NCBI GenBank assembly: GCA_016648135.1 | Contig: JADDOH010002287.1 | Location: 1-64,000, forward strand | DNA: 64,000 bases | Origin: Agrypnia vestita | Taxonomy: Eukaryota > Arthropoda > Insecta > Trichoptera > Phryganeidae | Direction: 5' to 3' | In this document: piece by piece, positions 9,776 to 21,409 of the stretch | How positions within the stretch are numbered: the first letter of the stretch is position 1 | How the letters are laid out: the number at the start of each line of letters is the position of its first letter | Position numbers and translations under genes: made by a program | The notes under the pieces: generated by a model | The model's database searches: none | What the model was told of the DNA's origin: nothing | The model's input: the letters and a program-made list of their open reading frames with translations, nothing else

Positions 9776-11559
9776 TAAATAATATACATTAAATTGGGTC
9801 CATTTACATGGTGACTAAAATACTTATTATTTTTTGAAATACATTATTGGATAATGTGATGGGAGACATTATAGACTTTTGATTAGGTTTATTATGGAAA
9901 TTAATTTTTTTTTAAATATGTACAAGAAAAAATTCTAGTCAAACTTTTTGAAGTTCGTTTGAGCCCTTCATTGAGCAGTTTATCAACAACTTAATCATAT
10001 TTGAAAATAAAGGTAAATTATTTCGTATTTCTCGGAAACATTATAAAGAAAAATATTTATATTTCCAAATAACTTTGGGAGTTCAAGTCAAGTTTAATTT
10101 AAATTTAAGCATAATTTAAATTTGTAAGTAAACGGAGTGATTTGAGTATTTAGAAATTCAGAAGCACTTGTATACAATGAAAGATTCGAGTGAGTGGAGT
10201 AAAAATATCGTTTTTTTTCGGTCATAAAATGTAATAAATGATATCTTTATAAATTTTATAACCAATATTTAAAATATACTTAAAATTTTATCCATAGGTA
10301 AGGTTTATCAAGTACGAAACTAAATGAAATCATATATTTTATTTATAAATTTTCCGGAATATTTAACCATAAAAATTAAAACATATATGGAATGAATAAT
10401 TTTTGTAATATTTTTTAAAAATAATTTTTGTAATTTTCATCTTATATTGCCGCAGCATAAGCATTCTGTTTCATCGCAAAAATATTTTAACAATAATGGG
10501 TTAATTAATATACGAGTTATAAAGTTATTTAGCTGAATTGTTTACCGAACAGGTGATGTACGGCTAACCGCAAAATTAGTGGATGTTGTGGTAAATTAAT
10601 ATTCAGAGCCTAAGCGATGCTTCTTAAACATTTTTGTTATGAACAGTGATCATCCAAGGTTTCATTTTGTTCAGTTTATATAACATCAGAAAATATTTTC
10701 TGCTGTGGTATATAACGTGGTCATATAAAATCAATTTCATTTAAATCAAATGTAGCGCCTTGTTCTGTGAAAATAATTTATATTAAAACAAGTTTTGCGA
10801 GTGGCTTTATTTCTTTAATGCTTATTTTTTGCCTTGAAACTAGTTTCTCAATAATGAAAATACAATTCAACCATAGAATTGTTTTGTTATACAGCTTTGA
10901 TACATTTATTATTATTTATTTTTTTTATTTAATTTTTAAGGAAGGCCAACAGCAGCACAAAAAAGCATAAAAACATTATTAGAATAAAGAAGGTCACTTA
11001 TAGGTCCCCACTTTTATAAATATGCTAAGTAACTGCAAAAAACATTTTTTTATTTTTTTTATTTAATAATATATAATTTTTTTACAATGGCATTTCTATT
11101 CTACATGAGCAATATCGTCTGCGTGAGTAGCAGAGGGTATCATTTTATTTGAAATATATTAAATAGTAACTTGTATGCGATTATCATAATGCAGTTATGT
11201 GAGACAACAGTTAAATATAAGCAAGCAACAAGAACGATTTTAAAGTAGAGTTTTAAAGAGCAAGAAATGATAAATAAAATGTATACAAGAAGAATAAGAT
11301 AACTCATTTATACTATTTGTCTTTACATTGCATTAATAAAAAGTATTTAAACTAATTCATACTACATACATACTTATTATTTAATGTCACAGAACAACAA
11401 AACAAATTTATGTGATAGAAATAAACTTAGGCATGTTAAGAATAATACAACTAGAAAGGAATAAAAAATTAAAATAAAAAGGAAATTATTTACTAATCAA
11501 AAAAAAATTCTGCACTCAAAACTGGACTCTAAAAGTAAATGTTATGAATAGGTTGGAAG
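9776..11559. other. AT-rich intergenic DNA, no gene seen
   Basis: No recognisable gene, repeat family or RNA. The frame at 10767-10970 encodes a hydrophobic run of 67 residues but has no supporting feature. Confidence 0.45.
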
Positions 11560-11900
11560 TATTTAAAATGTGGATACACCGGAGAATGCTATTTGTATCG
11601 TCAGCAACACGGAGGTGCTTCGGAAAACTGGAGCCAGCTACTGTCGAATGTTAAAGTAGAGAAGGTTTCTTATTTGGGTCACATGCTACGCGGGTAAAAC
11701 TATCACATCCTTCAACTCGAAAGCAGGATAGAAGAAAGACGGGGAGTTGAGTCCTGGCTGCGCAACATCAGAGAGTAGACCGGAAAGGTTTCAGATTTGT
11801 TCCGGGTAGCGCAGAACGGATAAATTATCGCGCAAGCGATCGCCGATGTCGAGAGATCTGACAAGGCATAGAAAGAAGAGGAATAAAGTAGATTTCTCTA
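11560..11900 (+). pseudogene. Non-LTR retrotransposon C-terminal fragment (first family)
   Basis: Translation gives KVEKVSYLGHMLRG, then YHILQLESRIEERRGVESWL, RNIRE, TGKVSDLFRVA and IIAQAIADV with interrupting stops. YLGH(V/M)LR, LLQLI, KI-GRR, SWLRN(I/L)R and TG...LFR-A form the typical C-terminal tail behind the reverse transcriptase in many insect non-LTR elements. The minus-strand copy at 26270-26990 belongs to the same group. Confidence 0.65.
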
Positions 11901-12690
11901 CTATAGAATAATGTATAAGGCTGTTTCCGACTAAACAGTTCTTTTGATACGAAAAATAAAAGTTTAGTCAACAAAAACATAATTTATTCTTAACCCATTG
12001 ACGGACGTCAGTCGGTAACCAGAGGATCGTGACGTAACAATTCCAAAGTTTGTGACATGTTTTCTTTTTCGAAGTTCGTGAAATGTTTTCGCATTTTCTT
12101 TGACAATCACTTTTAAGTCGCCCATCTTCTATTGCGACACTAGCAAATTAGAAAAGTTTATTCTGTGACACGGCCAGGTCAGATTGGTTTTCTTGTAAAA
12201 TAAATTGCAACGTATCGCCAGTCACTGTCCCTCAACAAATTTAACAGATAAAATTTAGAACAAAAATTGATGATATACAATTGTCATTTCCTATATATCT
12301 GAATGCAATATAACTTTAATTTGTGTTAAAATTCCAAAGTTAATTTGCACTTAAATTGTACTTTTTATGTCGCTTTAAATAATTACGTAATTTAAATAAT
12401 AGAATCTGTCGATGCGCCGAGTTTTCAGAATGACTAATATGCTGAAACTCAGAATGGAAGCTCTTGCTAGAAATTAAGAGCGAATTTATTGAGAGACAAT
12501 AGATGAAATTTAAAAAAAGTTGTTGCAAAGAGGACGGTAAAACCTCAAAACAAACCGGCAAAAGAAACATTTGTCTTATACAATTATATATTTAAGATTA
12601 ATGAAATTTAAAAAGAATTGCTCAAAATGCACTTCGAAAAATTCACCATACATCAAATTCTTTTATTCACACATGGTTGTTTCGGTGAGC
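11901..12690. other. Intergenic DNA, no gene seen
   Basis: AT-rich, with a somewhat GC-richer patch near 11995-12250. I recognise nothing in it. Confidence 0.4.
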
Positions 12691-12697
12691 TTATTAG

Positions 12698-12872
12698 TTA
12701 ATGAGTTAAATGCTTATCGGGTCGCCGAGATGTTTTAGTTATGTGGAACGTATGAGCGAGGAGATGATGATGATGAAACAGAACAGCGTGCATGATTGAA
12801 AGTAGAAGTGGCAAGAGTGGTGTGCTAGGACAGAAGAGTGTGGCATTGTGCCTACCCCTACGGGGAGATTGA
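12698..12872 (+). pseudogene. 3'-terminal scrap of non-LTR element (second family)
   Basis: The segment includes TATGTGGAACGTATGAGCGA, the counterpart of the W-F-G-H-V-E-R coding block at 19050, and ends with GCCTACCCCTACGGGGA. That terminal block is shared with copies ending near 17310, 19320 and 52095. It abuts the 5' end of the Helitron-like element at 12881. Confidence 0.55.
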
Positions 12873-12880
12873 ATTGACAA

Positions 12881-13595
12881 TCTATACCTATAAAACTCAA
12901 TGTCTGTCTGTCTGTCTGTCTGTTCTCTATACAAATCCACATCGTTCGTCCGATTCGATTCAAATTTTGCAAACTTCGGGACCCGGCGGGTAACATAGAC
13001 AACATTTCCCTCCTATTCTCGTACCCCTTCCCCTTCCCCTGACATATTTTCGATGCAAATCTGTACCGTTTGACCGATCAGACTCAAAATTTGAAAACTT
13101 ATTCTTTAGGTCTCAGCAGGTAACATAAGCGATATTTCCCCCCTATTCTCGTACCCCTTCCCCTCCCCCTGACCTATTTTCGATGCAAATCTGTACCGTT
13201 TGACCGATCGGGCTCAAAATTTTGAAACATATTCTTTAGAACTCAGCAGGTAACATAGGCGATATTTTTCCCCTATTATCATACCCCTTTCCCTCCCCCT
13301 GACATATTTTCAATGCAAATCTGTACCGTTTGACCGATCGGACTCAAAATTTGAAAACATATTCTCTAGGACTCGGCGAGTAACATAGGCGATATTTTCC
13401 TCTATTCTCATACCCCTTCCCCTCTCCCTGACATATTTTCGATGCAAATCTGTACCTTTCGATCGATCGGACTCAAAATTTGGAAATTAATTCTTTAGGA
13501 CTCGGCGGGTAACATAGGCGACATTTCCCCCCTATTCTTTACCCTTTCCCCTCTCCCTGATATATTTTCGATGCAAATCTATACCGTCCGAATGG
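12881..13595 (+). mobile_element. Helitron-like element with five ~130-bp internal repeats
   Basis: The 5' end reads A then TCTATACCTATAAAACTCAA, followed by four CTGT units and TTCTCTATACAAATCCACAT. Helitrons start with TC after a host A, which fits. Tandem units then repeat at a spacing of 129-130 bases: ATGCAAATCTGTACC occurs at 13053, 13183, 13313, 13442 and 13571. The last unit stops within the repeat near 13595, so the 3' hairpin and CTRR end are missing. There is no coding capacity; the open frames across the units are by-products of the repeat. Confidence 0.7.
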
Positions 13596-13599
13596 AACT

Positions 13600-14984
13600 T
13601 TTGTTTACCCACACAAATTTATTTTAAACTTAATCTTAATTCTTAATAAATGAGAAAACAAATTTAAAAAGATTTAGTTGTTTCATTTGCTCTTAACACG
13701 TTTGGTTCCAAAATATGATAAGAGAATTCATAATACGTTGTATGTTGTATCCTGATGAAGAGACCGTTTCGCTCAATGGTATGTGTATTATTAATCAATG
13801 AACAAAGATTTTAAACGAAGTATTTTCTTCGAATCAATATTAATAATATACTCACACAATTATTTTGCAATTATTGAAGAAATTAATGATTAGTTCAAAC
13901 ATAATTAATAGCAGACTTCATTGAATATTCAGATTCTTCACTTCAGAAGATGTTGCGATGGTTAGTAAGTTAATTATTTTATCGTATTTTTACGTACAAT
14001 GTTGGTATAAAAAAAGAACTCCGAAGACCTTCCTCGGCCAAATACCATTAAATAAGAATCCAATAAGTGAGTTCGGTAATAGGTGTCTAAAAAATAAAAA
14101 TTTACCCTGCGCTGACTTTCCGAAACTTTTAATTTTGCACTCCGCTTCAAATGAGCCTTCCTAGAGGTACGATTTTTCTAAGGAAACGGTCCTTGCCTCA
14201 CGTTTTAAGGGCACTTTCTTTTTTACGGGTAACTGTGTTCCCATCAAAATGTTCTCTACCCTCTAAAGAACCGCAAAGGGGGTGCGCGAGGAACCGGTTA
14301 CTGCTAATGGGATTGCCACAACGGGACCCATCTAAATTCATTCCTGTGATTTCGTATTTTACGACCGTGCTTTTGTGACATTGCGCGAATGTGTAGTATT
14401 GGTTATTTACAATTATGTACTGAATTGATATCCTGGTTACTGGTTTATTAATCAATACGAGGCAGCTGTGGTTCGGGTTGTAACTGCGGTGCACTCAATA
14501 ATTATTTACTACGTTGACGATATTACGTGTCAGTAGATAAATTAAGTTAATTGGATTTATCAGTTTTAAACATGAGAGGTTATTAATATTACTTCGTTTT
14601 TTTCTTTTGTCTATGTACACCTATTTAGAAGATTGGAACGGTTTTAGTTATGTCAGGGTTACCAATTTAGATGATTTAGGTGTGTATGATAATACTCACC
14701 ACTTTAGAGGAAAAAATGGAGGGCAATATGCGTGTGTACTGATAAATAAATTGCGACATGGTAGCCCGGGTGTCATCGTTCTGGGTCTCACGCCAGGGCG
14801 ACCACACCCAGGACCCTTCACGTCCACCAGCTAGGGTCAGGGAGAACAACTGAGAAAGGCGTGGATTCGTCTTTTCTATGCAAGTCGGTATCCTACAAGT
14901 TAGAGGGTTAGTGTTAGGGCAGGAATATTTATGCAAACAAAATTACAACACCAAGTAGAGAAAACTTAATCTTTAATTATCAGT
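13600..14984. other. Intergenic DNA with two GC-richer patches, no gene assigned
   Basis: Two patches stand out. The first, 14120-14350, and the second, 14745-14850 (TAGCCCGGGTGTCATCG... and GGGCGACCACACCCAGGACC), have open frames of 75-98 codons on both strands. None shows a domain I recognise, and they may be pieces of unknown mobile elements. Confidence 0.35.
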
Positions 14985-15300
14985 AAAAATGACGAAATTA
15001 AGAATTCTAAAATAACATTAATGTATAGGCTAGTACGGAAATGCATAATTATTTCAATGAATTAATCTTTTGATTTATGTGGTAAAACAGATGGAAGTTA
15101 CTCTTGCAATGACAAAATATTCGTCGGTTAAAATTATCAAATTAATAATATTCTAAAAATTACATTAATGTATAGGCTAGTACGGAAATGCATAATTATT
15201 TCAATTAATTAATTTTTTGATTTATGTGGTAAAACAGATGGAAGTTACTCTTGCAATGATAAAAGATTCGTCTGTTAAAATTATCAAATTGAGAATTCGG
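14985..15300 (+). repeat. Tandem duplication, two units of about 147 bp
   Basis: The block starting TTCTAAAATAACATTAATGT at 15005 is repeated from 15151 with few differences. The marker TATAGGCTAGTACGG lies at 15024 and 15171, which is 147 bases apart. Both units carry TTTATGTGGTAAAACAGATG and GAAGTTACTCTTGCAATGA. No coding frame is evident. Confidence 0.85.
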
Positions 15301-15883
15301 AAAGAAACCAGAACCACCTTCCGTTTGTTGTCCCGTCTACAGTTGAACCTGATATGAAATGTATCAACTGCGCTAGAAATGGTTTGTAAATAATTATTCT
15401 ACTTGAATGGTCTGAAACCAAATCTTTAAAATGGAGTTAACTTAAATTTAAGAGAAAAACTTTATAACAGTCAATGCCGCCACCTAGATGTTACATCCTT
15501 GGTATTTCCAGTCTTGCGGAATTTATCCGCGCTGTGCTATATGGTACGGGAAACAAAAGATATAGCTGGGAAAGAAACACCAAGGATTAACTCATACAAC
15601 ACCTGACACAACTCATACAACAGACAGCATGTTTCACAACAGAGATAACATAACATTCTAAACATTTTACTTTAAAGAAAACTTGAAGTGAGAAATATAT
15701 AATATATTTAGCACGTTTTGATTGATTATTCAATAAATAGTGGTTTATATAGTATATATTCAAGAACACATTCATATTTGTGAAGTTGTAATTTTTCAGA
15801 ACATAGTTCTGTGAAATTTTAAAACCAAATTAATTAATTAATTAGAAAGACATTCATAAAAATCTAATTCACGAAAAAATATA

Positions 15884-15957
15884 AGCTACTACTGGGATTC
15901 GAACCCAGGTCACCTCCTTTCCGGGGCCGGTGCTCTGACCACTAAGCTATAGCAGCC
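15884..15957 (-). repeat. tRNA-like module (pseudo-tRNA), minus strand
   Basis: Read on the minus strand it begins GGCTGCTATAGCTTAGTGG, an A-box match (TAGCTTAGTGG), and later has CTGGGTTCGAATCCCAG, a perfect T-arm with B box GGTTCGAATCC. The 7-bp acceptor stem GGCTGCT pairs with AGTAGCT with a wobble and a weaker outer pair. The D-stem GCTT/GAGC pairs. The anticodon arm (CCGGCCCCGGAAAGGAGG) does not form a clean 5-bp stem, so no anticodon can be assigned and it is probably not a working tRNA. Confidence 0.65.
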
Positions 15958-16290
15958 CTCTATGTTTCCATGAATTTATCGACCTTATATGTAGTTCTCA
16001 TTTTTATTAATTGATTCATTTTTTTATTTTTGTCCATACAGCAATCCACTTTCTTGATACGGTAGTTCAAATTACTTTGCAATGCCACCGCTAGATAGAC
16101 ACCAGAATTAACCGAATAAATCATTTTATTTGGACATACATTTTATACAACAGATATAATATTTATTCAAGAACACATTCATATATGTGAAGTTGTAATT
16201 ATTCAGAACAAAGTTCTGTTAAATTTTAAAACCAAATATAAAAAAATTAATCAATTAATAAAAATGAGTACTACATAGAGAAACATAGAG

Positions 16291-16364
16291 GGCTGCTATA
16301 GCTTAGTGGTCAGAGCACCAGCCTCGGAAAGAAGGTGACCTGGGTTCAAATCCCAGTAGTAGCC
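16291..16364 (+). repeat. tRNA-like module (pseudo-tRNA), plus strand
   Basis: The 74 bases start GGCTGCTATAGCTTAGTGG, have the T-arm CTGGGTTCAAATCCCAG and end AGTAGCC, which closes the acceptor stem with one G-U pair. A and B boxes are intact. The anticodon arm (CCAGCCTCGGAAAGAAGG) pairs poorly. It is the inverted partner of 15884-15957. Confidence 0.65.
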
Positions 16365-16824
16365 TAATATTTTATCGTGAATTAGATTTTTCTGTATGTC
16401 TTTCTGATTGATTAATTAATTTGGTTTATATAGTGTTTTCTTTTTATTAATATGAAAAATAATATTTTCTTTATTTTTGAATCACATGTTTATTCGAAAA
16501 TGTATTAGAGTTGTATTTTGGGATCCGTATTCCAAGTTAATTGTCGTTGAATATGTTCATTTTGGTAGATGTCTGCATTCTTTTCGCGAGTGCATACATT
16601 GAGCGGCCGCCCGTATAAAATATTCTGAATATTCAGATTGCATTATCTTCCCCATGTCGGATATTGACATAAGATGCCCGTCCGTAGTTCACGTATTACG
16701 TTGTTTGAGATGATACTTTTTAAACTTTTACAATTCATCAAGCATATTCGATGGGTACAAAATACAAAAGATCATGAAATTATCATCATAGATATCTTAA
16801 TCACTCCAATAAGCCAAAAACTCA

Positions 16825-17320
16825 ATGAGGATTATAAGAAATATTTATTTGAAATTAACATCGATTTCGGTCGTTTCAATTTTGGTCAAATCATTATATA
16901 TTTATTTTATCACTATTTACATAGCAAGCGAAAATGTTTACATCTTTGATATTTTTAGAATAATTATTATTATGGTTTTTGTGTTAAGAATTGTGAGTAA
17001 AGAATGGAGTAGGAAAGCATATAATTCCGATCTTAGCATAGTTAATAGAATTAAAAAAAGGTCGCTCGGATGGTTTCGGCGTGTTGAGCGAATGAATGAG
17101 GAAAGGATGGTAAGAAAAATATATGACCCAAGTGTTAACGGCGTCAGAAAGAGAGAGCGACCGCGGAAGACGCGTCTTGACCACATTAATCAGATACTGG
17201 AAAATCGTCCTGATAGGAGCCTGAGCAATCGTCGAGCTTGTATGTGAATGAGGCGAGAGTTGTGTATCGGGATAGAATAGCGGTGCTCAATCCTCTCTGC
17301 CTACCCTTACAGAGGATTGA
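16825..17320 (+). pseudogene. Non-LTR retrotransposon C-terminal fragment (second family)
   Basis: The frame from about 16980 encodes VNRIKKRSLGWFRRVERMNE, then ERMVRKIYDPSVNGVRKRER, PRKTRLDHINQILE and SNRRACM. This is the R-I-K-K-x-x-L-R-W-(F/Y)-G-H-V-x-R-M-N/E...G-x-x-x-R-G-R-P-x-K-x-W tail found after the reverse transcriptase of RTE-, CR1- and Jockey-like elements. The segment ends with CTCTGCCTACCCTTACAGAG, the family 3' block. The part before 16970 is AT-rich and unrelated. Confidence 0.7.
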
Positions 17321-17329
17321 TTATAGTCA

Positions 17330-18481
17330 AGTAGGTAAAAACTTCTCATCTCATCCAATAAATAACTTGGATGTATTCTCATGACACAGGCTCAGTTTGC
17401 AAGGGAATTTTTATGGTATATTTTGGTACTCGTTCGAAAGTTTAGGTAATAATATGTGCTCACCATAATCCAAATTTCTTCTCGTACGTCGAGAATTGTT
17501 GCGTGTCATATCTTTAAACATCGTTGAATTATTATGTCTTCTTTATTCTCCTTAGTGATAAATTTATTGTATAAGTTTTTACCATAAACTTGTGTGCAGT
17601 ATTGTCTTCTGTTACTTGTCTTAAAATGACTTACATTGTACCGCAATGTCATTTTAGAACTATCCATCAGGGTTATTATTAATCTTTTGATAAGTTGTGC
17701 ATTAGAAATAAATATACAAAGATAGAGATATCCATGTAATTGATTAAAGAGGGTGGGTTTTTATTTTAATGAACTAATTTAATACTACTTTGGAATTTAT
17801 CATATTTTTCAATAATTTAATAATTTAATTTTTCAACAATTTAAAAGTTATTATAGATTTACTTTGAAAAAAGGACGAATATATTTTTATTAAATTTCTA
17901 ACATTTCTCTTTTTAAGAATTTATTAAGCACAGCCGTAAATATAACGAGGTCTATTACAGGGCTGAAGACCGAAAGGAAAAAATATTTTTTTTATGTTTA
18001 CCTTAAAAATATTTTTCGTTATTATGGTAGAAAATAGCGTAATAAAGTTTATTAAAGTTACTTCCATTACTTTTATAACCAAATAAGCCCCGAGGATACT
18101 TTTTTAGAGAGAAACCTTCATTTTTAATTTTCTTTGTTTAGAAAAAAATTGTTTGAAGTTATTGAAGATGTAAAATATCAAAGGCCATTGGCCACATCCA
18201 ACGCTTCCAACTCGGACTTTTAATGGGTATTAATTAATTTAAAATGGAATGTACAGGTTACTTTATTCATAAAAATCAGTTAATGCACAAATACAGAGAT
18301 ATGCACATTACAGAGATTAGAGAATACATAAATATAAATACAGGGATGCATACAGAGATAAAGTCTATTTTTTTACAGAAGTAGATTCGGACACTCACAT
18401 ACTCGTATAAAATTCAATAAAACATATTCCGTAATTTATTATTTTTAGTGACGAAAATTTCAATATCTAAATTATTTATAA
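17330..18481. other. AT-rich intergenic DNA, no gene seen
   Basis: No gene or repeat family recognised. A short inverted pair (ATGACTTACATTGTACCGCA and AATGTCATTTTAG) lies near 17626-17657. Confidence 0.4.
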
Positions 18482-18720
18482 TCTATACTTATAAAACTCA
18501 ATGTCTGTCTGTCTGTCTGTCTGTTCTCTATACAAATCCACATCAATTGTCCGATGCGATTAAAATTTTGCATACTTATGCTTTGGGACCCGGAGGGTAA
18601 CATAGGCAACGTTTCCCCCCTATTTTCTTACGCCTTTCCCTCCCCCTGACATATTTTCTATGCAAATCTGTGCCATTTGATCGATCGGACTCAAAATTTG
18701 GAAACTTATTCTTTAGGTGT
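18482..18720 (+). mobile_element. Helitron-like 5' end, short copy
   Basis: It starts TCTATACTTATAAAACTCAA after an A, then four CTGT units and TTCTCTATACAAATCCACAT. About one and a half internal repeat units follow and it stops after TTGGAAACTTATTCTTTAGG. It is the same family as 12881-13595. Confidence 0.65.
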
Positions 18721-18785
18721 CTTAACCAATGTTTAAAATGAATAAGTTCATTTTAACCAGATACCTATATTAATACGCCCTATAT

Positions 18786-19330
18786 TAGTAGTAGTAGCCA
18801 ATAATAATCTGTCGGAGGAAGTGAGACTAGTGGTACATAATGGCGTTATAGTGCCAACCCTGATGTATGGAAGTGAAGCCTAGAATTGGCAAAGAAGGAA
18901 TGAAAGGAAGCTGAATGCGGTGGAAATGCGATCAGTAAGATGCTCGTGTGGAAAATCTTTGGCCCATAGAGTAAGTAACGACCAAATTAGAAGTGAATGT
19001 AATGCTGGCTGCAGTGTGGTAGATAGAATAAAGAAAGGAGTGCTGAGATGGTTTGGTCATGTGGAACGTATAAACGAGAAAAAGATAGACAAGAAAATAT
19101 ATGAGGCGAGTATTGAAGGCAACAGGAATAAAGGGCGTTCTCGAAAAACCTGGCATGATCGGATACTACAAGTATTTGAGGATGGCCCTGTTAAAAGCCT
19201 CAACAACCATAGAACTTGTATGAGAAGATGTATGAATGTAGCCGAAACAAAAGTGGTGTGCCAAGATAAAAGATATCCTCTCTGCCTACCCCTGCGGAGA
19301 AATGGCGTGATGGTTAGTTGGTTAGTTAAA
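18786..19330 (+). pseudogene. Non-LTR retrotransposon C-terminal fragment, longest copy (second family)
   Basis: Translation gives VPTLMYGSEA, a stop, NWQRRNERKLNAVEMRSVR, then VVDRIKKGVLRWFGHVERIN, EKKIDKKIYEASIEG, RGRSRKTWHDRI and SLNNHRTCMRRCMNVAETKV. P-T-L-x-Y-G-S-E-x-W is the conserved motif just after the reverse transcriptase core. The 3' end reads CTCTGCCTACCCCTGCGGAG, AAATGGCGTGATGGTTAGTT and a short GTTA-type tail. One stop (TAG for TGG) and other changes show it is inactive; the 5' part is missing, as usual for 5'-truncated insertions. Confidence 0.8.
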
Positions 19331-19360
19331 CTAATATGTTTCAATAGAGAAATCTATTGA

Positions 19361-20132
19361 GAACTACACGAGAAGAACACAAAATTATAAATTATAAAAA
19401 TATGACGTAACAAACTTCATTCCATACCTAAACTATAACAGTGGTCTGACAATTTATTTCCAATTCACGTTTCCGATGCTTCACTTTCCGGTCCATCATT
19501 TCTATTTCGGTCGCGCATGTAGTCCATTTTTAAAAATTCAAATATCTTCTGTACCTACTGTATCATGTTATTAATAAATCTCAAAAATACATTGGTTTCT
19601 TAGTTTAGATTCACGTGAAATAAAATTGAAGCTATCTCGAAATTGACAAACTCTTTTGCTTAAATATCTGTAAGTACTTGGTGCATTCAAATTTTGACGA
19701 TGATAGAACTGATAATATATTTACCGAATTAATTCATGAAACTCCCCACCATCATGAAAAATATAATTTTTACTGAAGTTCATCTTCAATCATTGTTTTA
19801 TCAATTTAATATCTTTATTTTTATATTACATACGTATTAACCGTGAAGATGATTTTTTATATTTATATTTTATTTTTGTATATTTTTTATTTTTATATTT
19901 TAGAAATGATATCTGCATTTATTCCTGTAAAACGATTTATATAAATTTGTATGCTCCAACAAATGCATATGTAGAATCATCATTAAATAATATAAATCTT
20001 GTCACCTCTAAGTTATTTATTTTGTAACAAAGGTTCGATACTTCACCTTCCGATGAGAGATTACGTTTCTCTCGAAACTTAAAAGTGAAAAAAATATAAA
20101 AGATCATTGAACTCACATAGAGGTAGAGTCCA
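19361..20132. other. AT-rich intergenic DNA, no gene seen
   Basis: I see no recognisable gene or repeat here. Confidence 0.4.
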
Positions 20133-21223
20133 TTCACTTTAGGTAAGCCACTTGCATTAGTGTGAGTAATACCCTCTGTAACACGTAAATTGTGTAATGG
20201 TGTTCCTTTTTTAAAGCTATTCCATTGACAAATTCAGTATTACCCTGGCAGCCACTCGGAGCGATCGTTTCTTTGTTTAATATTTTTTATTTAAAAATAG
20301 GGTGACTGCAAGATCACGATACTGTGACCACAGACTTAAATAAATTTAATATAAATTTAGATGAGGATTCGGAGTCCGATACATATGACAATAGTTTCTT
20401 ATTGATTAAAATTAATTATAAGATTTTGAAACCATTTATTTAGAATTATACCTGCTTATATATTATTTATTTAAAACCAGCTATAACCCATCAAAAATGA
20501 CGTAGTTTTGTCATATATTTCGGCCAATTAATGCTGAGAGAATATATATGCTTTTTTTGCTTCTTATACCTCATTGATATATTATACCACAGTATTATTG
20601 GTGCATTCTGGTAGCGTTGTTGACGGACAGTGTTACGTAGAGAATTATATATTTTGATTAATGATTAATACCAATGACATATGCGATATAGCAGGTAATG
20701 GATTCGCTTATAAGTTTCAATTTTCAATAAAGTGAAATCCAATTAAGAGTAGGTACTTTATTTAAAAAAGCATATACTCAATGTTTTTGTTTTATTTAAT
20801 AACAATTTTGAAATCATATTTATTTTGAAAACGGAAAGAGTTTTTTTATATTACTTGTACCGATGCTTATTTAAGGTCAAGAAACTAAAATAATATTTTC
20901 TGTGTATAGTTTTCTGGAATATTCTGCCGTGTATATGTGACCTCTCCGGCCGACGTTTCGCATCCTACTGCAGGGTCCATCATCATGGCTGATGTGCTGA
21001 TGGCTGATGCGAAACGTCGGCCAGAGAGGTCACATATACAAAGCAGAATATCCCAGAAAACTATACACAGAATGTTCTGAAAGGCCATGTTAACCTGAGA
21101 AAAATTTTATAATAATATTTATATTTATTTTTTGCGTCTGTCATTTACTCAAAAAAAGAATGTTACGAGATTTTGTAAACGGACTGTTACTCACACTAAT
21201 GCAAGTGGCTTTCCTAAAGTGAA
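20133..21223. mobile_element. 1.09-kb element with 37-bp inverted ends
   Basis: TTCACTTTAGGTAAGCCACT and the next 17 bases (20133-20169) recur inverted at 21187-21223 with a single mismatch. Nothing inside looks like a transposase. The interior is AT-rich and carries a separate foldback at 20898-21072. No target duplication was identified at the edges. Confidence 0.6.
20898..21072. repeat. Foldback with GACGTTTCG / CGAAACGTC arms
   Basis: The left arm (TTCTGTGTATAGTTTTCTGG, then GTGTATATGTGACCTCTCCG, GCCGACGTTTCGCATC) is mirrored by the right arm (GATGCGAAACGTCGGC, CAGAGAGGTCACATATAC, CCAGAAAACTATACACAG). The centre holds TGCAGGGTCCATCATCATGG. On the minus strand this reads ATGATGATGGACCCTGCAGT, AGGATGCGAAACGTCGG, which is close to a hammerhead core (CTGATGA, stem, GAAAC) with a C to A change. 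It resembles the paired terminal repeats of Penelope-like elements. Confidence 0.6.
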
Positions 21224-21409
21224 CAATGTTTATATTATTCGATGATCATCATGAATAATCTCTACAACGTTAACGCCAAATCCATCAATAATATTATATT
21301 TTGAAATTATAAAATATTCAGGAAATTGATTATTTTTTTATAATGCGTGGATAATTTTTGTACACTTATTGTTATGAGGAGTGAATGAAGAGTTCTTTAA
21401 AAAAAATAG

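Larger units (their letters stand above)
15750..16440. mobile_element. Foldback element with two inverted tRNA-like modules
   Basis: The left arm (15826-15960) reads, inverted, as the right arm (16280-16430). Mirrored blocks include the AT-rich end (CCAAATTAATTAATTAATTA), TCTAATTCACGAAAAAATAT and a whole tRNA-like module. In addition, about 85 bases (ATTCAAGAACACATTCATAT... through AAAACCAAAT) are directly repeated at 15758 and 16165. A related element lies at 47346-47690. No open frame lies between the arms. tRNA-derived ends suggest RNA polymerase III promoters. Confidence 0.7.

Noticed and set aside
12698..13005. Minus-strand frames of 80-88 codons with TDRQTD
   Set aside because: They are translations of the CTGT repeat and Helitron interior.
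13745..13790. CCTGATGAAGAGACC as a hammerhead core
   Set aside because: No GAAA follows at a suitable distance.
14198..14494. Minus frame of 98 codons
   Set aside because: No recognisable motif, and the plus strand is equally open.
15884..16364. Functional tRNA genes
   Set aside because: The anticodon arm does not pair cleanly in either module, and both sit in a mirrored repeat.
1..21409. Search for Reeler and spondin_N exons upstream
   Set aside because: I found no exon-like, GC-richer stretch with the expected Trp/Cys pattern; they may be outside the window or missed by eye.
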